Assembly (NCBI RefSeq): GCF_001655055.1
Contig: NZ_LXEW01000016.1
Coordinates: 1 to 64,000 of the forward strand
From: Providencia heimbachae ATCC 35613
Lineage (GTDB): Bacteria > Pseudomonadota > Gammaproteobacteria > Enterobacterales > Enterobacteriaceae
Reading direction: 5' to 3'
DNA: 64,000 bases
Part shown: one piece after another, positions 24,292-31,765 of the stretch
Layout of the letters: every line of letters begins with the position of its first letter
How positions within the stretch are numbered: position 1 is the first letter of the stretch
Notes under the pieces: model-generated
Databases searched by the model: none
The model's input: only the letters and a program-made list of their open reading frames with translations
What the model was told of the DNA's origin: nothing
Program-made: the position numbers and the translations under genes

Positions 24292-25038
24292 CTACTTAGT
24301 ACTACGTTTTAGCCAATAAGGGTCACCGACCATACAGCCAAGGTAAGACGCCTTATGGCAAAGATTAGTGGATAAGCTCTCCATAACCTCTTGACTCATT
24401 TGTGATTCTGGCAAACTCAGGCACAATGCATACAGTGTGTTTTGTGCAGGGTCATAAACCGTACTCGATACAGAAGCAACTCCTGGCACAGCCTCATTCA
24501 CCGAAAATGCCCAGCCACGCTGTTCAATTAAATCAAGTTGTGAAGAGAGTTGCGCTTGTTTGTCTTCTGGCTCCTGACTGATTATTTCAGCTTTTTCATG
24601 GGGCGATAACCGAGACAATAAGGCGCGACCCGTTGACGTCCCAATAATAGGGAGTCGAGTTCCAGGTTGAGTAATCACTTGCAACATACTATTACCAATA
24701 CGTGCATGTACCACTCTGACTTTATCGCCATCAAGCGCTGAAACATAACTGGTAAAACCTGTATTTTTTGTTAGCTCATCAAGGGCTTCTAAAGTCATAT
24801 CAATCAGTGGATTCATACCACGAGCACGATGCGCTAGCTCCATGATCAATAAACCTGGCCTATAAATTGGGGCATTATCTTTCTTTTCCAACAAGCCCAA
24901 CTCCGCCATTTGTTTCAATAAACGAGAGGCAGAACTTTTTGGCATTCCCAATTCATTAACCAGTGTTGTCACTGTTAGCTCGTTACCCGAACGCAGAAAC
25001 AAACGATAAACATCAACAACACTCGATAAGATACTCAT
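24292..25038 (-). CDS. IclR-family transcriptional regulator
   Basis: A 248-residue IclR regulator. The winged HTH covers about residues 1-60 (LTVTTLVNELGMPKSSASRLLKQM) and the GAF-like effector domain about 75-245 (ITQPGTRLPIIGTSTGRALLSRLSP, FSVNEAVPGVASVSSTVYD). Its ATG overlaps the stop of the amidohydrolase gene by four bases (ATGA), so it is cotranslated within the cluster and presumably controls it. Its likely operator is the palindrome at 27278-27296 in front of the permease gene. The inducer is unknown; a nitrogen-containing ring compound or amide is the obvious guess from the neighbours. Confidence 0.9.
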   Translation of the reverse strand: MSILSSVVDVYRLFLRSGNELTVTTLVNELGMPKSSASRLLKQMAELGLLEKKDNAPIYRPGLLIMELAHRARGMNPLIDMTLEALDELTKNTGFTSYVSALDGDKVRVVHARIGNSMLQVITQPGTRLPIIGTSTGRALLSRLSPHEKAEIISQEPEDKQAQLSSQLDLIEQRGWAFSVNEAVPGVASVSSTVYDPAQNTLYALCLSLPESQMSQEVMESLSTNLCHKASYLGCMVGDPYWLKRSTK

Positions 25039-25868
25039 AGCGGGGGATCCTGAGCTAATAAGTGATAACTTTGCGGCTTTCTATCCCTTAGATAGGGAAC
25101 ACTTAAGCGAGTATGCGCCTGTGCAAGGAAATCAATTTCACCCATTAGTAAGGCTTCGCCATCACAGTGAGCCTCGCAAAGTACTTGTCCACGAGGCCCT
25201 AACACTTTACTACCACCGAAAAGATGTAAATCACCCTCATGACCCCAGCGATTAACAGCCATCACATGCGTGCCATTTTCTAAAGCACGGCAGGCGCTAT
25301 TGATGTCCCAGACATCTCTATCTTGTACACACCATGCTGAAGGGGCTAACAGTAGCTCCGCCCCTTGCAAAGTTAAGATGCGTGCAACTTCTGGGAAGCC
25401 CATGTCATAACAGATCATGACACCAATCTTGCCGATTGGTGTCTCAAATACCGGAAAGCTGTTACCACAGCTAAACCATTGTTTTTCTATACCAAATGCA
25501 TGTACTTTACGAAATACACCACTAATGCCATTACAGCCGGGGTTCCATACTCCAACGGAGTTATAGATATCCCCTAAATAGTGACCGCGCTCGACAAACC
25601 CACTCACTATGGTTATATTCAATCGGGTTGCTAGTGCGCTAAACAGGGTATAAGTCTCACTGCCTTCACTGTCACTCAGATCCCACAATTTGGTTGATAA
25701 CAGATCGCCGCGGTAGCCCGTTGTCGCTAATTCAGGAAAACAAATCAATTTTGCCCCCTGCTTCGCCGCTTGTTCGCAAAATTCAGCCATTCGCTGTAAG
25801 TTACCCTGTTTATTGCCTAATTCAGCGTTGAATTGAGCAAGAGCAACCTTAACCGTGTTATTTTTCAT
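25035..25868 (-). CDS. Carbon-nitrogen hydrolase (nitrilase superfamily)
   Basis: A 277-residue nitrilase-fold amidohydrolase. The catalytic triad is visible: Glu46 (CFPELATTGY), Lys121 (GVFRKVHAF) and Cys153 (IGVMICYDMGFPE). The family includes omega-amidases, N-carbamoyl-amino-acid hydrolases and aliphatic amidases, and the substrate cannot be told from sequence. It starts 10 bases after the NCS1 permease gene and overlaps the IclR gene, so permease and hydrolase probably share a substrate pathway. No signal peptide: cytoplasmic. Confidence 0.9.
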   Translation of the reverse strand: MKNNTVKVALAQFNAELGNKQGNLQRMAEFCEQAAKQGAKLICFPELATTGYRGDLLSTKLWDLSDSEGSETYTLFSALATRLNITIVSGFVERGHYLGDIYNSVGVWNPGCNGISGVFRKVHAFGIEKQWFSCGNSFPVFETPIGKIGVMICYDMGFPEVARILTLQGAELLLAPSAWCVQDRDVWDINSACRALENGTHVMAVNRWGHEGDLHLFGGSKVLGPRGQVLCEAHCDGEALLMGEIDFLAQAHTRLSVPYLRDRKPQSYHLLAQDPPL

Positions 25869-25878
25869 CGCAAAACCC

Positions 25879-27225
25879 TTAGTCTACGTGTTTTACTTTG
25901 CGAAAATGAACGGTATCTACACCTTTAACTTTCGCTTGCCAGCGCATAGCAATCCAATAAATTACCGCACCAGTCAGCAACGAGTTCAATGCAGGTACAC
26001 CAAAGTCAGCATTAAATGGCCCCAACTCAGAGGTTGCCCAACCAACGATAACCGCCAATAACCACACAAAAAGAGTAATCGGGTTATAAGCTTCACAGCT
26101 TGGCGGTAAAATGCCTTGTTCGCGAGTGATATCTAATTCTTTTCTATCACGTTTTAGTAAATAATAATCCACGACCATAATGCCGGCAACCGGTGGAATT
26201 GCGATACCTAAGTAGATTAAGAAACCGATGAAATTATCTAAAATGCCTAACATTGATGCGATTGTACCGAAAATACCGATAACCCAAGTCAGGTAACGAC
26301 GGTCAAAATGCTTATTAAAAATCGCATTAAGTAAGGTAGAAAAGCCTAATGATGATGAATATAGATTGATATCATTCATCTTGATTGTTGAGAAGATAAC
26401 AATTGATGCGCCAAGTAAGCCTGTCAACGCCATCATCAAATCGAACACTTGGCTAGTTCGTAATGCCAGTGCCATCAAAACAGCAATCATATTAACGAAA
26501 AGTTCACCAAAAAATGTGCCGATAAGCGTCATCCAAAACACATCTTTGGGTCCCTTCATAAAGCGGCTAATATCTGGTGTTGTCACAGCCGCGATAATAA
26601 ACCCACCAGCAACCATCGTAATTGCGGCAGGCATTGTCATAAGTGGTCCGGCAGGTTCGGTTGCATTAATCAATGTGCTAATGTCATGACCCGATAATAA
26701 ATTATAAGTTACCCAACCTAATGCAAATAAAAATAGCGGCGTTGAGATATTGGCAGTAATAGATAAAAATCGATACCCATATACTGTTATAACTGTCACC
26801 GCAATACCTGTAATAAGTGACCAAGTCCCTGGTGTTAGCACGTTAGTCGCTTTATACATACCATCCGCAAAGAAGCCATTTTGTACGCCAAACCACCCCA
26901 TTAAGGAGATTGCAATCGCACCTCCAATTAATGCAGAGCCTAACTTACCAAATCCAGCCCATCTCGAAAGTAGACTGATTGACATTCCTTCACGGCAAGC
27001 AGCCGCTCCAAGACCCCAGCTAACGACCTGTAAAATTACAGAACCTAGCATAGTGGCCCAAAACGCCTGCCAAAACGTTAATCCATAACCGAGAGCTGCA
27101 CCTAACATCACTTGCGAAACACAAGCTAGCGCCCCAATACGTAGAATCAACACTTCATAAAATGGTCGACGAGCACTTTGAGGTACTCGAGCCAAAGAAT
27201 AATCTTCACCTACTTTATTCGCCAT
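25879..27225 (-). CDS. NCS1-family permease (cytosine/purine/hydantoin type)
   Basis: About 448 residues with twelve predicted membrane helices. The N-terminal DYSLARVPQSARRPFYEV and the motif SLMGWFGVQNGFFADGM place it in the nucleobase:cation symporter-1 family, closest in feel to CodB-type cytosine permeases. The family carries cytosine, purines, allantoin, hydantoins, thiamine and pyridoxine. The ATG at 27225 is preceded by AGGTG and is chosen over the ATG at 27285, which has no ribosome-binding site and lies inside the operator palindrome. First gene of the operon that ends with DUF1177. Confidence 0.88.
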   Translation of the reverse strand: MANKVGEDYSLARVPQSARRPFYEVLILRIGALACVSQVMLGAALGYGLTFWQAFWATMLGSVILQVVSWGLGAAACREGMSISLLSRWAGFGKLGSALIGGAIAISLMGWFGVQNGFFADGMYKATNVLTPGTWSLITGIAVTVITVYGYRFLSITANISTPLFLFALGWVTYNLLSGHDISTLINATEPAGPLMTMPAAITMVAGGFIIAAVTTPDISRFMKGPKDVFWMTLIGTFFGELFVNMIAVLMALALRTSQVFDLMMALTGLLGASIVIFSTIKMNDINLYSSSLGFSTLLNAIFNKHFDRRYLTWVIGIFGTIASMLGILDNFIGFLIYLGIAIPPVAGIMVVDYYLLKRDRKELDITREQGILPPSCEAYNPITLFVWLLAVIVGWATSELGPFNADFGVPALNSLLTGAVIYWIAMRWQAKVKGVDTVHFRKVKHVD

Positions 27226-27277
27226 ATATTGCACCTGCTGTGTGGTTGTCTTTGCTTTATTTAGCTGGCTTATTATA

Positions 27278-27296
27278 AGTTCCATTAGATGGAACT
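27278..27296. promoter_or_regulatory. Palindromic operator candidate for the permease operon
   Basis: AGTTCCAT-TAG-ATGGAACT, a perfect 8-bp inverted repeat with a three-base spacer, about 55 bases upstream of the chosen permease start. A weaker copy, GTTCCAT-TAA-ATAGGAC, lies at 27495-27511. IclR-type regulators bind short inverted repeats of this style, and an IclR gene is in the operon. The link to that regulator is inferred. Confidence 0.55.
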
Positions 27297-27615
27297 AGGT
27301 TTCATTTATTCTATATGCAAATAATATCCATGATCGATACCAAATCGCAAGTAGAATTTATCTTTTCAGATGTTTTTTTATTATGAGTTAATTAATTGAA
27401 TGTTGAAATACAGAGAAGTAAAAAAAAATAGACCGATAAATGAACAGGTTAAAATTCACTCATTAGATTAGCAGAATTTGACAAAAAAAGACGTGTTCCA
27501 TTAAATAGGACTATTCTTGAGTGAAATTTTCATGAGAAAATATAAAACTTAAGGAATTATTATATAGAAAGTGAGCTATTATTTTGAATATATTCCTATT
27601 GATAACAAAACATCA
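27297..27615. other. Permease operon upstream region
   Basis: About 320 very AT-rich bases between the operator palindrome and the gntR terminator hairpin. It should contain the permease operon promoter. The degenerate second copy of the operator is at 27495-27511. No ORF of interest. Confidence 0.45.
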
Positions 27616-27641
27616 GCGAAGGAAATAAGCATTCCCTTCGC
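27616..27641 (-). terminator. Probable terminator of the GntR-type regulator gene
   Basis: GCGAAGG / CCTTCGC stem with a 12-base loop, followed on the minus strand by TGATGTTTTG, about 50 bases after the regulator stop codon. Confidence 0.6.
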
Positions 27642-27687
27642 CATACCGAAACAATTGAATACATAAAATCTCTATGGGTACCTGTTC

Positions 27688-28383
27688 TTAAAAACTATCC
27701 ATTGTTAATTTAAAGTGAGTATCCATTTTCAATCCTGTACCGACATGATCTTTTCTTTCAATTGCATATAAAATATCAAAATGTATGTCGATTATTTTTT
27801 TATGCTCTTCATGGTTGTTTTGATTCAATAATCCTGCGGATATAGAACCACCTAACGCACCTCTAAGCGCTTTTAGCATCAGTCCATATAACGGATTTTG
27901 AGATATTTCAGCTAATGCCAAGTGAAAAGCAATATCACTTTGAATAAACAGATCCCAATCATTCGAAACCAAAAGAGATTGCTGCATTTTATCGGTAATT
28001 TTTCTTAAATGAATATAATCATTTTTATTACCATGGATTGCCGCTAATACGGCAGAATCAACTTCAATGGCACGCCTAAGCTCTAAAACTTGGCGATAGT
28101 TAACCTGCTGTGTAACTATCGCATGATTAAAAATAGTTTCTAACGGGTTTGAGTTTAATTTTTGTATCTTTGGTTTTTTTCCACTACTGATATCTAAAAT
28201 ACCTAATATTGAAAGACTTTGAAAAGCCTCTCTAACAACCCCTCGGCTAACACCTAAACGTTCAATTATCTCTTTTTCACTTGGTATTTCATCACCTGGA
28301 TTGAGATTAGATTGAGAAATTAAAGATAAAACATAGCTTCTAACTTGCTCTGAAAGAGTTTGTTTTTCAATTAAAGGATGCAA
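27688..28383 (-). CDS. GntR-family regulator, FadR subfamily
   Basis: A 231-residue regulator. The N-terminal winged HTH (about 8-75) has the signature LNPGDEIPSEKEIIERLGVSRGVVREAFQSL. The C-terminal all-helical FCD ligand domain (about 95-225) has the metal/ligand pattern RRAIEVDSAVLAA and DIAFHLALAE. FadR-subfamily members with FCD domains usually sense sugar acids or carboxylates. Divergent from the RraA-like gene with a 200-base shared control region containing a CCTGT-ATG-ACAGG repeat, so it likely regulates the three genes opposite. Codon use is AT-rich. Confidence 0.9.
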   Translation of the reverse strand: MHPLIEKQTLSEQVRSYVLSLISQSNLNPGDEIPSEKEIIERLGVSRGVVREAFQSLSILGILDISSGKKPKIQKLNSNPLETIFNHAIVTQQVNYRQVLELRRAIEVDSAVLAAIHGNKNDYIHLRKITDKMQQSLLVSNDWDLFIQSDIAFHLALAEISQNPLYGLMLKALRGALGGSISAGLLNQNNHEEHKKIIDIHFDILYAIERKDHVGTGLKMDTHFKLTMDSF

Positions 28384-28526
28384 TTTAAAACCCTCAATAA
28401 CATCATTATCTATTTAATTTAAAATAAAAAATAAGACAATCACTCTATTTTAAGAAAATAATAAAATTAGAGTCTTATCACAGATCCTATATTACCCCTC
28501 TTTCAATATTAAAGCCAGACTGTTAG

Positions 28527-28539
28527 CCTGTATGACAGG
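28527..28539. promoter_or_regulatory. Candidate GntR/FadR-type operator
   Basis: CCTGT-ATG-ACAGG is a perfect inverted repeat centred about 50 bases upstream of the RraA-like start codon. Its GTnnnAC core has the same layout as known FadR-subfamily sites such as the PdhR box. Assignment to the divergent regulator at 27688-28383 is inferred from position. Confidence 0.5.
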
Positions 28540-28583
28540 TTGATAGTAAGATAGATGAATGTGGATATTAATAGGAGAATGAT

Positions 28584-29267
28584 ATGAATGTCGATAACGA
28601 ACTATTTAATAAGATTAAAAGTACCCTACCAGTGGCTCTGCTAGGTGATATTTTGGACGAATTAGGATTACAGCATCAGTTCTTACCACCTATACTGAAG
28701 CCATTATCTGAAGATATGAAAATTGTGGGTAGAGCTATGCCCGTACTTGAATCCGATTATATGCTACCTCCAGATGTGAAATCTAATGGCCCATTAGGAA
28801 ATAAAGATTTTGGTATTATGTTTGAAGCATTAGATAGCTTAAAAGATGGTGAAGTATATATCGCGTCAGGATCCTCACATAATTATGCTTTATGGGGAGG
28901 ATTAATGACAACACGGGCAAAAAAACTTAATGCCGCGGGCGCCATTATTTATGGCTATTCAAGAGATAAAAGAGAAATACTTGATCTAGACTTCCCTGTA
29001 TTTTCTCTAGGTAGCTACGCACAAGATCAAAAGATTAGAGGAAAAGTATTAGATTATCGAGTCCCAATTAAAATTAATAATATTTTAATTGAACCTGGAG
29101 ATTTAATTGTTGCAGATGAAGAAGGAGTATTAATCATTCCTAAAAATGTAGAAACCTACGTTATTGAAAAAGCATTTGAAAAACAAAAAATGGAAAATAA
29201 AGTTCAGCAAGAAATAGCTAAAGGAATGAGTGCGGTTGAAGCATATAATAAATTTGGTGTTATGTAA
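28584..29267 (+). CDS. RraA-like protein (HMG/CHA aldolase fold)
   Basis: A 227-residue member of the RraA/demethylmenaquinone methyltransferase-like family. The ASGSSHNYALWGGLMTTRAK segment and the following GAIIYGYSRDKREI form the conserved active-site region (Gly-rich loop, Arg-Asp pair binding metal and oxoacid). Family members are class II aldolases/oxaloacetate decarboxylases (4-hydroxy-4-methyl-2-oxoglutarate aldolase) or the RNase E inhibitor RraA. With sugar-acid-type neighbours, an aldolase or decarboxylase is the more likely role. First gene of an AT-rich three-gene unit; the ATG follows AGGAGAATGAT. Confidence 0.82.
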   Translation: MNVDNELFNKIKSTLPVALLGDILDELGLQHQFLPPILKPLSEDMKIVGRAMPVLESDYMLPPDVKSNGPLGNKDFGIMFEALDSLKDGEVYIASGSSHNYALWGGLMTTRAKKLNAAGAIIYGYSRDKREILDLDFPVFSLGSYAQDQKIRGKVLDYRVPIKINNILIEPGDLIVADEEGVLIIPKNVETYVIEKAFEKQKMENKVQQEIAKGMSAVEAYNKFGVM

Positions 29268-29339
29268 TAAAAACATAAATTTATATATTTTATTTTCAAA
29301 TAATCATAAATGGGCATGTTATTATTTTAAAGGTGATTT

Positions 29340-30602
29340 ATGTTTAAAAAAATAAGATGGAATTTAGTTTTATTCATTTCTCTTGGAGGAATGATAAACT
29401 ATATGGATCGCTCTGCATTTGCTATTGCAGCACCCGTTTTTTCTAAAGATTTAAATCTAACACCAAGCGAAATGGGAATACTCTTTAGCAGTTTTTCAAT
29501 TGGATACGCTCTATTTAATTTCATTGGTGGATATGCATCAGACAAATACGGTCCAAAAAAAGTTTTTGCAATAAGCATGGCACTTTGGTCTATATTTTGC
29601 GGTATGATCGGAATAACTGTTGGTTTTATTTCAATGCTCGTTATTCGTACGTTATTTGGTGCTGCCGAAGGTCCCTTTGCCGCAACACTTAATAAAATGG
29701 TTAATAACTGGTTTCCCAAAAAAGAAGTTGCTACAGCTATCGGCGTAGCAACTGCAGGTAATCCGATCGGTGGTGCTATAGCTGGTCCAATAATGGGAAT
29801 GTTAATAATCACGACAGGATGGCGTGTTGCATTTTTCATACTTGCCGCAATTGGTTTTATATGGCTAATTGGATGGTTGAAAATTGCTAAAGATAAACCA
29901 GAGCAACATAATAAAATTTCGAAAGAAGAACTGGATTATATTTTAAATGATGATAAAGATACAACTTCAAAAAATATAAACAATATTTCCAAACCATTAT
30001 CTTTTTATATAAAAAGCCCAACGATATTAGCGACCACACTTGCATTCTTTAGTCTAAACTATATTTTATTTTTCTTTCTATCTTGGTTTCCAAGCTATTT
30101 ATCTAATGTTCAAAACCTTAGTATAAAAGATATGAGTATAGTAAGTGTTATACCTTGGCTATTAGGAGCAATTGGGATGGCCTTAGGAGGTATTCTTTGT
30201 GACTATGTTTTAAAGAAAACAAATAAACCTTTGTTTTCAAGAAAAATTGTTTTAGTGAGTTGCTTAGGAATATCCGCAATTCTTGTGTTTCTTGTTGGCA
30301 ATGTTACTAGTGTTGAAAGCGCCGTAGCATTAATGGCATTTGGAATATTCTTTCTATATCTATCTGCCACAACCTATTGGGCAATATTACAAGATACCGT
30401 TGCAAAAAATAATATAGGGGCTGTAGGTGGATTTGTACACTCCATGGCTAATATTGCCGGCATAATAGGTCCAATTATTACAGGCTATATAATTGAATGG
30501 TCTGGAATGTATAGCATTGCATTTTTTGTCGCAGGTGGAATCGGTGTAGTCGGTGCTATTAGTGTCGCACTGTATGTTAAACCTCTCAATCTCAATAACT
30601 AA
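29340..30602 (+). CDS. MFS transporter, anion:cation symporter (sugar-acid) type
   Basis: A 420-residue transporter with twelve predicted membrane helices. GMINYMDRSAFAIAAP in helix 1, GYASDKYGPKKVF between helices 2 and 3, and the charged central loop at about 195-220 are typical of the ACS family (ExuT, GudP, GarP, phthalate permeases). It lies 72 bases after the RraA-like gene and 23 bases before the dehydratase-like gene, so it probably imports the compound that these enzymes degrade. Very AT-rich codon choice (ATA, AGA, TTA common), unlike the flanking core genes, suggests acquisition by transfer. Confidence 0.88.
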   Translation: MFKKIRWNLVLFISLGGMINYMDRSAFAIAAPVFSKDLNLTPSEMGILFSSFSIGYALFNFIGGYASDKYGPKKVFAISMALWSIFCGMIGITVGFISMLVIRTLFGAAEGPFAATLNKMVNNWFPKKEVATAIGVATAGNPIGGAIAGPIMGMLIITTGWRVAFFILAAIGFIWLIGWLKIAKDKPEQHNKISKEELDYILNDDKDTTSKNINNISKPLSFYIKSPTILATTLAFFSLNYILFFFLSWFPSYLSNVQNLSIKDMSIVSVIPWLLGAIGMALGGILCDYVLKKTNKPLFSRKIVLVSCLGISAILVFLVGNVTSVESAVALMAFGIFFLYLSATTYWAILQDTVAKNNIGAVGGFVHSMANIAGIIGPIITGYIIEWSGMYSIAFFVAGGIGVVGAISVALYVKPLNLNN

Positions 30603-30625
30603 GAAATATCTAATCAAAAAGGTTA

Positions 30626-31696
30626 ATGATTATGAAACTAGGATTTGGTTTATATAGGCATATGCTTAATGATGAACACTACGCTTTTGCAAAACAATGT
30701 GGTGCAACACATATCGTTGTCCATATGGTCGATTACTTTAATAACAATGATAGATTCTCGCGTAGTGACCAACCGATCGGTGACAATGAAGGTTGGGGAA
30801 CCGCTATTGGCGATATTTGGTCAATCGAAGAATTAATCAAAATCCGAGATCGAATGCAAGAATTTGGCTTAACATTTTACGCCATCGAGAATTTCGATCC
30901 TTGTCATTGGGATGATATTTTATTTGATGGGCCTAAAAAATTAGATCAACTTGAGATCGTCAAAAATATCATTAGAAATGTCGGAAAAGCTGGTATTCCT
31001 GTCTTTGGATATAATTTTAGCTTGGCAGGGGTTGCTGGTAGAGTCATAGAAAATAAAGCGCGAGGTGGCGCACAAACAGTTGGCTTGTCAGGGATCACTG
31101 AAGATATTTTAAAACCCATGCCTAATAATATGGCATGGAATATGAGCATTAGTAGCCAAGGTGATGGTTACCGCCCTGAAACAACAACAAAACAACTCTG
31201 GGAAAGATTAACATGTTTTTTAAACAATATTATTCCTGTCGCAGAAGAGTCGGGTGTTCGTTTAGCCGCTCACCCAGATGATCCGCCATTAGACTTCGTT
31301 AGAGGGCAACCAAGGCTGGTTAATCAGCCCCATTTATATCAGAAATTACTTGATATAAATCCAAGCAAATCAAACGCATTAGAATTTTGCCTTGGAACCA
31401 TTGCTGAAATGTCAGAAGGTAATGTTTATGAGGCTGTGCAACAATATGCGAGTCAAGATGCGATGGCTTACGTGCATTTTAGAAATGTTAAAGGTAAAGT
31501 CCCCCACTACCATGAAACCTTCATTGATGAAGGGGATATTGATATGTTAAAAATATTAACTATTCTCAAAGAAAATAACTATACAGGAGTATTAATCCCT
31601 GATCATACCCCTCAAATGGCATGCGATGCCCCATGGCACGCAGGAATGGCTTATGCCATGGGCTATATGCAAGCGTTACTTAAGGTTCTGAAATAA
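30626..31696 (+). CDS. Mannonate dehydratase-like TIM-barrel protein
   Basis: A 356-residue protein of the UxuA (mannonate dehydratase) superfamily. Conserved family segments are AAHPDDPPLDFVRGQPRL, FCLGTIAEM (UxuA proper has C-T-G-S here), VHFRNVKGK and HETFIDEGDIDMLKIL. These supply the Cys, His and Asp ligands of the active-site metal. It is shorter than E. coli UxuA (394) and the C-T-G-S to C-L-G-T change suggests a different substrate, so I leave the symbol blank. The ATG at 30626 is followed after one codon by ATG 30632; either is possible. The frame reads cleanly with the transporter upstream. Likely metabolises an aldonate or related hydroxy-acid. Confidence 0.8.
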   Translation: MIMKLGFGLYRHMLNDEHYAFAKQCGATHIVVHMVDYFNNNDRFSRSDQPIGDNEGWGTAIGDIWSIEELIKIRDRMQEFGLTFYAIENFDPCHWDDILFDGPKKLDQLEIVKNIIRNVGKAGIPVFGYNFSLAGVAGRVIENKARGGAQTVGLSGITEDILKPMPNNMAWNMSISSQGDGYRPETTTKQLWERLTCFLNNIIPVAEESGVRLAAHPDDPPLDFVRGQPRLVNQPHLYQKLLDINPSKSNALEFCLGTIAEMSEGNVYEAVQQYASQDAMAYVHFRNVKGKVPHYHETFIDEGDIDMLKILTILKENNYTGVLIPDHTPQMACDAPWHAGMAYAMGYMQALLKVLK

Positions 31697-31707
31697 CATA
31701 ATGAGCT

Positions 31708-31749
31708 ATCTCATCCTCAACCAGTAAAAGGTCGAGGATGAGATTTTTG
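31708..31749. terminator. Terminator between the dehydratase-like gene and macB
   Basis: Perfect 11-bp stem ATCTCATCCTC / GAGGATGAGAT with a 15-base loop, then TTTTTGG on the plus strand. Ends the accessory three-gene unit; macB converges from the right. Confidence 0.8.
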
Positions 31750-31765
31750 GCAAATAATATATTGA

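Noticed and set aside
30626-31696. Calling the gene uxuA
   Set aside because: Length and the C-L-G-T active-site segment differ from true mannonate dehydratases, and no uxuB or uxaC neighbour is present.
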